Source of the DNA: Candidatus Caldarchaeum subterraneum
Lineage (GTDB): Archaea; Thermoproteota; Nitrososphaeria_A; Caldarchaeales; Caldarchaeaceae
Direction: 5' to 3'
Assembly (NCBI GenBank): GCA_000270325.1
Contig: BA000048.1
Coordinates: 404,933-457,983 of the forward strand
DNA length: 53,051 nt
Shown here: positions 40,458 through 47,700 of the stretch, one piece after another
Numbering within the stretch: position 1 is the first letter of the stretch
How the letters are laid out: each line of letters opens with the position of its first letter
Translations under genes and position numbers: made by a program
Notes under the pieces: model-generated
Databases searched by the model: none
What the model saw: only the letters and a program-made list of their open reading frames with translations
What the model was told of the DNA's origin: nothing

Positions 40458-40900
40458 CGATGACGCTTGAGATGCAGAAAAGGTTAGCCGCTGATTTGCT
40501 CAAATGCGGCGTGACCCGTGTGAGGTTTGACCCGGAGAGACTGGAGGACATCGAGTCAGCGATTACAAGAGACGAGATAAGGGGGCTGATAAAAGACGGG
40601 GCAATATACAAGGTTCCTGAAAAAGGTGTCAGCAGGGCGCGTGTCGAGCGCGGCCGTAAAAGAGGTGAAGGAAGCAGGAAAGGCGCCAAACACTCTCTCG
40701 TGCCGAGAAAAAGAATGTGGATGACCCGTGTCAGAGCACAGAGACGTTTCCTCAAACAGCTTCGCGAGAAGGGTTTGATAGACTCACGTGGATACAGGCT
40801 TATTTACAGCTTCGTGAAGGCAGGCAACTTTAAATCCGTCGCCTCTCTCCGCGAATTCATTAAAAGCAAAGGATTGTTAAAGGAGGTATCGACACCATGA
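40454..40900 (+). CDS. rpl19e: Ribosomal protein L19e
   Basis: This 148-residue helical, very basic protein has QKRLAADLLKCGVTRVRFDP, RDEIRGLIKDGAI, GRKRGEGSRKGAK and the C-terminal SLREFIKSKG. The start may be TTG 40454 or ATG 40460. It sits between L32e and L18 as in other archaea. Confidence 0.96.
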   Translation: MTMTLEMQKRLAADLLKCGVTRVRFDPERLEDIESAITRDEIRGLIKDGAIYKVPEKGVSRARVERGRKRGEGSRKGAKHSLVPRKRMWMTRVRAQRRFLKQLREKGLIDSRGYRLIYSFVKAGNFKSVASLREFIKSKGLLKEVSTP

Positions 40901-41475
40901 CAGAAGTTTTGCAGAGGGTTAAGCCACGGCGAAGGCGTCAGGGCTACACCGATTACAGAAAACGACTCAAGCTGGTGAAGTCAGGGCTTGAAAGACTGGT
41001 CATCCGCCGTGGAAGCAGGCGAATAGTTGTTCAAATCGTGAAATCCAAGGCCGGCGGCGACGAAACACTCGTGACCGTCGGCTCAGAGGTTCTCAGAAAA
41101 TATGGTTGGAGAGCGTCGCTGAAATCTGTTCCAGCGGCCTATTTGACGGGTTTGCTGGCGGGTAAGAAAGCTCTGGAGAAGGGTGTGGAGAAGGCGATTG
41201 TCGACATCGGTGTCTACAGGTCTGTCAAAGGCTCGAGGCTTTACGCTGTTGTCAAGGGAGCCTTGGACGCGGGGCTCGAAATCCCTGTCAGTGAAGAAGT
41301 TTTACCCGACGATGACAGAATCCACGGAAAACATATCTCAGACTATGTAGCAGCGATTGGCGACAGCCCAGTTGGTTTCCAGTTCATCGCCTCGGACAAG
41401 GAGTATCTTCGCAAACTCGGTGAAGAGGTTGAGAGAATCAAGCGCGAGATTTTAGGAGGTGGAGAAGATGAGTGA
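40897..41475 (+). CDS. rpl18: Ribosomal protein L18
   Basis: L18 binds 5S rRNA. The 192-residue archaeal form has RRRRQGYTDYRKRLKLVKS, the AAYLTGLLAGKKALEKG helix and IVDIGVYRSVKGSRLYAVVKG. The C-terminal extension after the last motif is typical of archaea. It overlaps S5 by 17 nt (8 nt if S5 starts at ATG 41468). Confidence 0.96.
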   Translation: MTEVLQRVKPRRRRQGYTDYRKRLKLVKSGLERLVIRRGSRRIVVQIVKSKAGGDETLVTVGSEVLRKYGWRASLKSVPAAYLTGLLAGKKALEKGVEKAIVDIGVYRSVKGSRLYAVVKGALDAGLEIPVSEEVLPDDDRIHGKHISDYVAAIGDSPVGFQFIASDKEYLRKLGEEVERIKREILGGGEDE

Positions 41476-42082
41476 GTGGGTTCCTCGGACACGTTTGGGT
41501 CGTCTAGTCCAAGAGGGTAAGATAAACTCGCTGGACCAGATTTTCCAGATGCATGGTCGTGTGCTTGAGCCGGAGATTGTGGATAGACTGCTGCCTAACC
41601 TCGAGCAGGAGGTTATAGATGTCAAGCTTGTTCAGAGACAGACCGATGCGGGAGAAAAAACACGGTTCAAGGCCCTTGTCGTAGTCGGTAACAGAGACGG
41701 ATACATCGGAATAGGCACAGGCAAGTCAACCCAAGTGGTCCTCGCCATAGAGAAAGCCATCCGCAACGCCAAGCTCAACATCGTCCCCGTTGTACGTGGA
41801 TGCGGAAGCTGGGAATGCGCATGCGGAGAACCCCACAGTCTTTTGGTCAAATCCGAGGGAAAGTATGGGAGCGTGAGGGTTCAGCTACTACCCGCTCCAC
41901 GAGGCCTCGGACTGGTCGCTGGCGAGTCGCAGAAGGTTGTTCTGGCTTTGGCGGGTGTTAAAGATTGCTGGACGAGAAGCTTCGGCGAAACAAGGACATC
42001 GCTTTCGGTGGTCGGCGCCGTCTACGAAGCCCTGAAACGCACAGCCGAAGCCGTGTTACCCAGTCTATGGAGGACTGTGTAA
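41459..42082 (+). CDS. rps5: Ribosomal protein S5
   Basis: S5 shapes the decoding site and mRNA entry. The protein (207 residues from GTG 41459, 204 from ATG 41468, the more likely start) has WVPRTRLGRLVQEGKI, the double-stranded-RNA-binding segment FKALVVVGNRDGYIGIGTGKS and GCGSWECACGEPHSL, a Cys-bearing loop usual in archaeal S5. Confidence 0.97.
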   Translation: MEKMSEWVPRTRLGRLVQEGKINSLDQIFQMHGRVLEPEIVDRLLPNLEQEVIDVKLVQRQTDAGEKTRFKALVVVGNRDGYIGIGTGKSTQVVLAIEKAIRNAKLNIVPVVRGCGSWECACGEPHSLLVKSEGKYGSVRVQLLPAPRGLGLVAGESQKVVLALAGVKDCWTRSFGETRTSLSVVGAVYEALKRTAEAVLPSLWRTV

Positions 42083-42084
42083 CC

Positions 42085-42495
42085 ATGGCCCTAGTCGCGG
42101 TTATAAGAATCAAAGGCCACGTCGGAATAAAACCCGAGATCAAGAAAACTCTCGAGTCGCTCAAACTTGATAAGGCTTTCAAAGCCGCGCTGTTCAACGA
42201 AAGCGACACTCTCAACGGGATGTTGAAGAAGGCGCAGCGGTATCTGACATGGGGGAGGCCCAACAAGCACACCATCCTGACGCTGCTGAAGAAAGCAGGC
42301 GTAGGCGGCGAAGACGTGGAGACATTTGCAGAAAAGCTGGAGAAAGGAGAGGAAAAACTCAGCCAACCGGTCTACGTCTCGCTGCATCCACCGAGCCAAG
42401 GCTTTAAAAACACAGTCAAAAGAAGCTACAAATACAAAGGCGAATATGGCGACAGAGGCGAAGCCATAAACGAACTAATCCGACGCATGGTTTAG
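42085..42495 (+). CDS. rpl30: Ribosomal protein L30
   Basis: From ATG 42085 this 136-residue protein has LVAVIRIKGHVGIKPEIKKTL, the L30 ferredoxin-like core, and the archaeal C-terminal extension with FKNTVKRSYKYKGEYGDRG. The frame is open from 41965 but that part lies inside S5 and is not conserved. Confidence 0.96.
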   Translation: MALVAVIRIKGHVGIKPEIKKTLESLKLDKAFKAALFNESDTLNGMLKKAQRYLTWGRPNKHTILTLLKKAGVGGEDVETFAEKLEKGEEKLSQPVYVSLHPPSQGFKNTVKRSYKYKGEYGDRGEAINELIRRMV

Positions 42496-42505
42496 CCCGG
42501 AAACA

Positions 42506-42513
42506 TTTAATAA
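42506..42513 (+). promoter_or_regulatory. Possible internal promoter before L15-secY
   Basis: The 54-nt gap between L30 and L15 is the largest in this cluster and holds CATTTAATAAC with a TATA-like TTTAATAA at 42506-42513. It could start a separate L15-secY transcript. The distance to GTG 42550 (about 40 nt) leaves room for a short leader. Confidence 0.35.
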
Positions 42514-42549
42514 CAAACACGGCACTCGAGACGAGGGAAAGCACAACTG

Positions 42550-42972
42550 GTGAAAATTATGCCGACAAGGCTTCGTAAGGTCCGGAAGCACAGGGGCTCG
42601 CGGACACATGGATGGGGCCAGATAGGACAGCATAGAAAAACCGGTGCAAAGGGAGGCAGAGGAATGGCCGGTGGACACAAACACAAATGGACGAAACTGC
42701 TGAACACAGACTACTTTGGGAAAAACGGCTTCGCACCACTAGTAAGGCGGGAGGAGAAGACAGCCAATCTTTTGACAGTCTCGATGCTGGCCGAAAAGAG
42801 TGGAAACAACCTCATAAACCTCGTCGAAGCAGGCTACACCAAATTACTCGGAGATGGAAAAATAACCACACCGCTTACAATAGTGGTGGAGAAGTGGAGT
42901 AAAAAAGCGGAAGAAAAAGTGAAGCAAGCGGGCGGAAACCTTGTTAAGCCAGCTGAGCTGGTGCAGCGATGA
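42550..42972 (+). CDS. rpl15: Ribosomal protein L15
   Basis: The 140-residue protein has RLRKVRKHRGSRTHGWGQIGQHRKTG, the glycine-rich L15 N-terminus, and GRGMAGGHKHKWTKL. The start is GTG 42550 or ATG 42559. It overlaps secY by 4 nt, a conserved link. Confidence 0.96.
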   Translation: MKIMPTRLRKVRKHRGSRTHGWGQIGQHRKTGAKGGRGMAGGHKHKWTKLLNTDYFGKNGFAPLVRREEKTANLLTVSMLAEKSGNNLINLVEAGYTKLLGDGKITTPLTIVVEKWSKKAEEKVKQAGGNLVKPAELVQR

Positions 42973-44402
42973 GCGAAAAATCAGCCACCAGAACACTCAT
43001 AGAAAAAGTCTCGAAAATTCTTCCCGAAATTAAGAAGCCTGGAAGAAAAGTTGGCCTAGGAGAGAAACTGGTCTGGACAGCCCTCGCCCTCATAATCTAC
43101 ACCTGGATGGGCCACACAATTCTCTATGGTCTTCCGCAAGGGACACAGGTGGGACAAAGCCCAGCCCTTCTAAACGTCGTCTTCGCACAGAAGACAGGCA
43201 CACTAATCACTTTGGGCATAGGCCCGATAGTTACAGCAGGCCTCATATTGCAGCTTCTCGTCGGAGCTGAGCTGATAAAGCTCGACCTAAGCAAGCCCGA
43301 GGACAGAGGACTATTCACGTCGACGAGCAAGCTTCTCGGTATAGTGATAGCGTTGTTCCAGAGCGCCGCCTATGTCTACGCAGGTTTCTTCGGACCAACC
43401 AACGCAACCCAGAACATAGCCATCTTCATACAGCTTGTAGCCGCCACCATACTCATCATGCTTCTCGACGAGCTTGTCCAGAAAGGATGGGGCCTAGGAA
43501 GCGGCATAAGCCTCTTCATAGTCGCCGGAGTAGCCGAGGAAATCTTCGTCGCGCTCTTCTCGCCAATCATCTTACCCGACCAAGCCTACCAAGGAATAAT
43601 ACTGGCATCAATACAGGCAATCTTTACCGGAAATCTACCAAGCATCCTAGTTCGTCAGAGCGGATACCCAGATTTAGTCGGACTCTTCTCAACAATTTTC
43701 CTAGTTCTCGCGCTGATATACATTGAGGCAATCCGTGTAGAAATACCTATATCATATGCAAAGTTCCAGGGCTACAGGGCCAAGTATCCGGTAAAGCTTC
43801 TCTATGTCTCAAACGTGCCCATAATCTTCGCCACAACAGTCTTTAGCAACATCTTCTATCTCGGCTCACTTGTCTGGAGCCGCTTCAACCCCAACAACGA
43901 CAACATCTTCCTAAACCTAATCGGCACATACAGGTTTGACGAGCAGCTGGGAACAGTCGTATCGACGGGAGGGTTAGCATATTATGTAATAGGACCCCGA
44001 GGAATAGCCTCAGTGCTCCAAGACCCTGTCAGAGCGGTTGTCCACGCAGCTCTGTTGATAGTCTTCGCTGTCTTGTTCGCCAAATTCTGGGTACAGGTAT
44101 CTGGGCTGGCTCCCGAGAAAGTTGCCGAGCAGCTCATTCAGGCAGGTATGCAGGTGCCTGGCTTCAGGCGCTCTCCTGAAGTCATCGCAGCGGTCATCGG
44201 CAAGTATATCGGAACAGTGACCATCCTCGGCGGCCTCATCATAGGCCTGGTGGCTAGCGTGGCAGACTATGTGGCGGTTTTCGGCTCCGGCATAGGGCTT
44301 CTGCTGACCATAGGCATCCTCCAACAGTACTACCAGCTGCTCATACGTGAAAGAATATCGGAGATGTACCCTGGGTTGGGCAAGCTATTGGGGAGGGAGT
44401 AA
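42969..44402 (+). CDS. secY: Preprotein translocase SecY
   Basis: SecY is the channel for Sec export and membrane insertion. The 477-residue protein has about ten membrane helices, the plug-region start (LPEIKKPGRKVGLGEKLVWTALALIIY type N-terminus), GIGPIVTAGLILQLL for helix 2, GWGLGSGISLFI and cytoplasmic loops with RVEIPISYAKFQG. It overlaps L15 by 4 nt. An adenylate kinase gene often found next is absent; the YidC-like gene follows one base later. Confidence 0.97.
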   Translation: MSEKSATRTLIEKVSKILPEIKKPGRKVGLGEKLVWTALALIIYTWMGHTILYGLPQGTQVGQSPALLNVVFAQKTGTLITLGIGPIVTAGLILQLLVGAELIKLDLSKPEDRGLFTSTSKLLGIVIALFQSAAYVYAGFFGPTNATQNIAIFIQLVAATILIMLLDELVQKGWGLGSGISLFIVAGVAEEIFVALFSPIILPDQAYQGIILASIQAIFTGNLPSILVRQSGYPDLVGLFSTIFLVLALIYIEAIRVEIPISYAKFQGYRAKYPVKLLYVSNVPIIFATTVFSNIFYLGSLVWSRFNPNNDNIFLNLIGTYRFDEQLGTVVSTGGLAYYVIGPRGIASVLQDPVRAVVHAALLIVFAVLFAKFWVQVSGLAPEKVAEQLIQAGMQVPGFRRSPEVIAAVIGKYIGTVTILGGLIIGLVASVADYVAVFGSGIGLLLTIGILQQYYQLLIRERISEMYPGLGKLLGRE

Positions 44403-44403
44403 A

Positions 44404-44946
44404 ATGTTCCTCGACATGCTTTTGCTTTCTTCACTTGCCGCAGCCATCTCTGCATCAACCACAGCCATTAGAAAAATCGTCTTCAAGAAAGAAGATTTGG
44501 CGAAAATGGCTGAGATACAGTCCTACAACCGTGAGCTAATGAACGCGACACGGAAAAAAGATCAGAAAACCATCCAAAAGCTGCAGAAGAAACAGGACTA
44601 CATCAGGCAGATAAATGCGGAGGTGACCAAGAAAAACATGATAACGATGTTCGCAAGCCTCCTCATTTTCTTCACAATCTACCCCACTTTAGGAGGATTT
44701 TTCGGCACGCAGATGCTCGGATATGTTCCAGCGGGTCTTGACATACCTTTTGTGACAGACTCTGGCAAACTCTATTTTTACGGATGGTTTATTTTGTCGT
44801 TTTTCGGAGTAAGCTCGCCCATAACAAAGATTTTTGGGCTGGGGTTAGCTGGTATGCCTGTGTCGGGAGGTGGTGAGGATGAGAAGAAGGCTGAGGACAA
44901 GAAGCAGGAGGAGAAAGCAGGTAAGAACACCGAGCGGCGTAAATAG
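44404..44946 (+). CDS. YidC/Oxa1/EMC3-like membrane insertase (DUF106)
   Basis: DUF106 proteins are archaeal relatives of Oxa1/YidC and EMC3 that help insert membrane proteins. From ATG 44404 the protein has 180 residues: a first membrane helix (DMLLLSSLAAAISASTTA), a charged coiled-coil cytoplasmic loop (YNRELMNATRKKDQKTIQKLQKK), two more membrane helices and a Lys/Glu-rich C-terminal tail (EDEKKAEDKKQEEK). It is placed right after secY, as in many archaea. The tail overlaps the L34e gene by 68 nt. Confidence 0.88.
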   Translation: MFLDMLLLSSLAAAISASTTAIRKIVFKKEDLAKMAEIQSYNRELMNATRKKDQKTIQKLQKKQDYIRQINAEVTKKNMITMFASLLIFFTIYPTLGGFFGTQMLGYVPAGLDIPFVTDSGKLYFYGWFILSFFGVSSPITKIFGLGLAGMPVSGGGEDEKKAEDKKQEEKAGKNTERRK

Positions 44947-45139
44947 GCTTCATTTCTTCGAGGAAAGGCCAGGGCCCAGGAGATGCCGTTTCTGCGGAGG
45001 CATCCTGAGCGGGTGCTCAGCCGACCCACGTGCCGCCCATAGCATGAAGACGGTTGAGCGGAGATACGGCGGAGAAGTATGTCACAGATGCCTCGAGAGG
45101 TCTATTCTTGTCTCCGCCGCCGCCGAGTGGGGGCTTTGA
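44879..45139 (+). CDS. rpl34e: Ribosomal protein L34e
   Basis: From ATG 44879 this 86-residue basic protein has RLRTRSRRRKQVRTPSG, CRFCGG and a second pair CHRCLERS, the zinc pattern of L34e, and the KPGPxRC-like RPGPRRC. A GTG at 44870 would add three residues. Its first 68 nt are inside the insertase gene. The 3' end overlaps convergent cmk by 38 nt. Confidence 0.88.
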   Translation: MRRRLRTRSRRRKQVRTPSGVNRLHFFEERPGPRRCRFCGGILSGCSADPRAAHSMKTVERRYGGEVCHRCLERSILVSAAAEWGL

Positions 45140-45704
45140 AAAAGTTCCTAGCCGTCTGGACAACAACTTCGGCGACCTGCTTCGGACTAAGCCCTGAGGT
45201 ATCGACTATAAGATGTAAAGGAGAAAAATCACGGCCAATCCTGATGTCGTAAAGCCGTTCATAGATTGCTGCGCTTTTCCTATCACGGCTCCTCAACAAA
45301 CGTGACGCCTGCTTCACAGAGATTTTGCTACGTTTAGCCATCCTCTCAGCCCTGCTCCTATAATCTGCGGTAAGCCACACCTTAAACGCTCTCCCTTTAT
45401 AGAGCCACGGCATCACCCACGAATCAACCACCACACCGCCACGTCTACAAATCTCCAACAGCTTCCTGTCAACCTTCCTATCAAAGCTGGGGTCACGGGC
45501 CCTCAGGCTGAGAAACTCTATCCCCTTAGCTGTCTCCCACCAGCCTGGGCCACCGGGCCGGTATCCCATCTCCGCGGCCAGCTCCTTGAGGGCGTCGCCT
45601 CCAGAGACATACTTTAGCCCAAGACGTTTAGCGACAATTTTTCCAACGGTGGATTTGCCTACGGCGGCGAACCCGGCGAGACAGATGACTGGTTTACCGG
45701 ACAT
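45102..45704 (-). CDS. cmk: Cytidylate kinase, archaeal type
   Basis: CMP kinase phosphorylates CMP and dCMP. The 200-residue P-loop protein has GFAAVGKSTVGKIVA, the archaeal CMK segment KYVSGGDALKELAAEMG, the VVVDSWVMPWL core and RSKISVKQASRLLRSRDRKSA. In most archaea cmk lies in the same direction as L34e, L14e and cbf5; here it is inverted, so it must use its own promoter, the shared TATA element with L14e. Confidence 0.92.
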   Translation of the reverse strand: MSGKPVICLAGFAAVGKSTVGKIVAKRLGLKYVSGGDALKELAAEMGYRPGGPGWWETAKGIEFLSLRARDPSFDRKVDRKLLEICRRGGVVVDSWVMPWLYKGRAFKVWLTADYRSRAERMAKRSKISVKQASRLLRSRDRKSAAIYERLYDIRIGRDFSPLHLIVDTSGLSPKQVAEVVVQTARNFFKAPTRRRRRQE

Positions 45705-45767
45705 GGCGAGACCCGGCTCCAGCGGAATTTATGTATAAAAATCGTCGGTGCACGTGTTTTTGCAGCC
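45705..45767. promoter_or_regulatory. Shared TATA element between cmk and L14e
   Basis: The 63-nt gap holds ATTTATGTATAAAAAT (45727-45742), a near-palindromic AT element with TATAAAAA on the plus strand and a TATACATAAAT reading on the minus strand. Its middle is about 30-33 nt from each start codon. No other TATA-like box is seen in the gap. Confidence 0.55.
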
Positions 45768-46091
45768 ATGGTTGATGAATCGTTTGTAGGACGTGTAGTG
45801 GTCAAGACGCGGGGCAGGGACGCAGGGCTGAAGGGAGTGGTTGTATCAGTCTACGGAGACGGCTACGTCCTTGTCACAGGCCCCAAACCCCTAACTGGAC
45901 TGAGAAGGAGAAGAGTGAACGCTTCACACATCATTCCCACACCTCACAAGCTTTCAATAACGAAAGAAGCTTCAGACGAGGATGTGATGAAAGCCATAAA
46001 GGAAGCCGGTTTGGAAAAATATATGGCTGAACCACATGCAATCAAACAATCCGCCTTGGAAGCGGAGCTACGAAGTCCTCGTCAAACGTGA
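45768..46091 (+). CDS. rpl14e: Ribosomal protein L14e
   Basis: This 107-residue KOW-type large-subunit protein has GRVVVKTRGRDAGLKGVVVSV near the N-terminus and GPKPLTGLRRRRVNASHIIPT, matching archaeal L14e. It is followed by cbf5, a conserved order, and the two genes overlap by 56 nt in different frames, which is long for this window. Confidence 0.94.
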   Translation: MVDESFVGRVVVKTRGRDAGLKGVVVSVYGDGYVLVTGPKPLTGLRRRRVNASHIIPTPHKLSITKEASDEDVMKAIKEAGLEKYMAEPHAIKQSALEAELRSPRQT

Positions 46092-47060
46092 AGCGGAGAC
46101 GGACCAGAGGTACGGCAAGCCACCTGACCAACGAAGCCTAGACGAGCTGCTGAACCTTGGGGTAATAAACCTTGACAAGCAACGGGGGCCGACAAGCCAC
46201 GAAGTAGCATACATGGCTAAGAAAATCATGGGCGTGGAGTTGGCTGGTCACGGCGGGACCCTAGAACCGTATGGGGAAATCCCGCCGTCTCCGGCGTCCT
46301 ACCAATTCTCCTGAATGAGGCTACAAAAGTTTCAAATGTGTTCATGCATGGGGGCAAGGAATATGTCGGGTTGATGGAGCTTCATGGCGACGTCTCTGAC
46401 GATAAGCTGCTGGAAGCCTTCAAAATCTTCACGGGAGACGTTTACCAAGTTCCTCCGGTGAGGGCCTCTGTAGCGAGAAGGCCGAGGATTAGGCGTGTCT
46501 ACTATTTTGATTTGCTTGAGAGAGACGGTCGCTACATCTTATTCAGAATAGGGTGCTCAGGCGGAACCTACGTCAGAAAAATCTGTCATGACATGGGGCT
46601 CTACCTCGGGGTCGGCGCACACATGGAAGAGCTTAGAAGAACGAGAGCAGGCTCGCTGGAGGAGAAAAACAGCGTAACACTTCTGCAGGTCTACGAAGCC
46701 TTTGAAAAATACAGAGAAACAGGGGACGAAGAGGCGGTGCGTAAAGTAGTGTATCCTGTTGAGAAATGTCTGGAGCTTTTGCCCAAGGTCTACATTCTGG
46801 ATACGGCAGTTGACGCCGTATGCCATGGCGCCGACTTGATGGTGGCAGGTGTCTCGATGATTGACTCCGACGTTGCGGAAAACAGCGAAGTGGCTGTGAT
46901 GACTTTGAAGAACGAGCTGGTGGCTCTCGGGAAAGCCGCGATGGATGCACAATCAATCCTAGAAGCATCCGAAGGAATGGCCGTTGACGTAACACGAGTC
47001 ATCATGCACAAGTCCACTTATCCACCAGTCTGGAAAGGAGGTCTACAGCGTGTCCAATAA
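46036..47060 (+). CDS. cbf5: Pseudouridine synthase Cbf5, interrupted by a 14-nt intron
   Basis: Cbf5 is the catalytic subunit of H/ACA guide RNPs and also modifies tRNA U55. Two exons, 46036-46264 and 46279-47060, join in frame into 336 residues. Exon 1 has PWKRSYEVLVKREAETDQRYG, GVINLDKQRGPTSHE and GHGGTL; exon 2 continues DPAVSGVLPILLNEATK, GTYVRKICHDMG and a C-terminal PUA domain ending VIMHKSTYPPVWKGG. The split codon is GAT for the catalytic Asp (residue 77). Unspliced, the frame ends at 46314 without that Asp. BHB-type cbf5 introns are known from Crenarchaeota. tRNA-Ser follows 33 nt downstream. Confidence 0.9.
46265..46278 (+). other. Archaeal protein-gene intron, 14 nt, in cbf5
   Basis: Exon flanks CGGCGGGA (46251-46258) and TCCCGCCG (46280-46287) pair perfectly over 8 bp. 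Inside, CCCT (46259-46262) pairs with GGGG (46273-46276), leaving AGA and AAA as the two 3-nt bulges with a 7-nt loop. Cutting after the second bulge base on each side removes exactly 46265-46278 and joins CTAG to ATCCC, restoring GGTLDPAVSG. The internal stem is almost absent, so the motif is nearer bulge-helix-loop than full bulge-helix-bulge. A one-base shift of both junctions gives the same mRNA. Confidence 0.85.
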
Positions 47061-47069
47061 AACCTAATA
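47058..47069 (+). promoter_or_regulatory. Possible promoter of tRNA-Ser
   Basis: AAAACCTAATAC, beginning at the cbf5 stop codon, is centred about 30 nt before the first base of the tRNA, the expected box A position for an archaeal tRNA promoter. Confidence 0.4.
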
Positions 47070-47093
47070 CAACCCGCTCAGTGGATGACATGA

Positions 47094-47180
47094 GCCGGGG
47101 TCCCTCAGCCAGGTAGAGGGCAGGCCTGGAGAGCCTGTGGCCCTAACCGGGCCGCGTGGGTTCAAATCCCACCCCCGGCG
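47094..47180 (+). tRNA. tRNA-Ser (GGA)
   Basis: The 87-nt sequence folds as a type II tRNA. The acceptor stem pairs GCCGGGG with CCCCGGC, with discriminator G at 47180. The D stem is CCTC/GAGG, the anticodon stem CAGGC/GCCTG with loop CTGGAGA, so the anticodon is GGA. The variable arm is long (GGCCC/GGGCC with loop TAACC), and the T stem is GTGGG/CCCAC with TTCAAAT. The long arm and anticodon both indicate serine (UCC/UCU codons). There is no intron and CCA is not encoded. Confidence 0.97.
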
Positions 47181-47185
47181 TTTTT
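47181..47185 (+). terminator. Poly-T terminator after tRNA-Ser
   Basis: Five Ts directly follow the discriminator base. Archaeal RNA polymerase terminates on short T runs, so this probably ends the tRNA transcript. Confidence 0.4.
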
Positions 47186-47233
47186 GAGAGAACCCGTGTG
47201 AATTTTGCTCGTCGAATGCGCCCGGTTTTCACA

Positions 47234-47243
47234 TGTTTATATA
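47234..47243 (+). promoter_or_regulatory. TATA box of the CBS-domain gene
   Basis: The strong TTTATATATT element is centred 29 nt before ATG 47268, giving a leaderless transcript. It is the clearest TATA box in the window. Confidence 0.6.
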
Positions 47244-47267
47244 TTTGCTGACCCCTTATCCTATTGA

Positions 47268-47654
47268 ATGTTGCTGAAGCAGCTGGTGAGAAGAGGGCCT
47301 ATAACCATAGATTCTTCTGCGACTCTTTATGATGTTGTCAGGATTATGGCGGAGCAGAACATCGGGTTTATTGTTGTTTTGGAGAATGGGCGGATGGTTG
47401 GGGTTTTGTCTGAGCGGGATGTGGTGCGGACGCTTGCTGAGCGGAGGGACTTTGGTGTGAAGGTGGGTGAGATTTGTAAAAGAGATATTATCACCCTTCC
47501 CGCTGACGCCTCTGTTGAGGATGCTGCCGAGGAGATGGGGAGGCATAGGATAAGACATATTGTTGTGGTCGATAACGCGGGCAAGCTCGTGGGGGTGGTG
47601 TCGGCGAGAGACGTTCTCCAGGAGCTATACGCCCAGGAGAGTGGAACAGACTAG
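47268..47654 (+). CDS. CBS-domain pair protein
   Basis: This 128-residue protein consists of two CBS domains (about residues 8-60 and 72-125), each with the usual strand-helix order (IGFIVVLENGRMVGVLSERDVV and IRHIVVVDNAGKLVGVVSARDVL). Stand-alone CBS pairs bind adenine nucleotides or S-adenosyl compounds and sense energy or ligand state. No partner enzyme domain is attached. It is transcribed toward the ABC ATPase, whose start is 46 nt further on, so it might modulate that transporter; this is only a positional hint. Confidence 0.9.
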   Translation: MLLKQLVRRGPITIDSSATLYDVVRIMAEQNIGFIVVLENGRMVGVLSERDVVRTLAERRDFGVKVGEICKRDIITLPADASVEDAAEEMGRHRIRHIVVVDNAGKLVGVVSARDVLQELYAQESGTD

Positions 47655-47700
47655 GTTACTCTCAACCAGCCGCCGTTTAAGTTGCCGGCAAGAGCTTTGC

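Noticed and set aside
46338-47060. A separate 240-residue TruB-like gene starting at 46338, after a truncated 92-residue protein.
   Set aside because: Reading back in this frame gives DPAVSGVLPILLNEATKVSN before 46338, which is the missing Cbf5 core; a 14-nt intron joins both parts.
47094-47180. An intron in tRNA-Ser.
   Set aside because: The sequence folds completely without removing any bases; the anticodon stem and loop are continuous.
47560-47700. An N-terminal extension of the ABC ATPase.
   Set aside because: It runs over the CBS gene in another frame and has no family similarity; ATG 47701 gives a standard OppF-type start.
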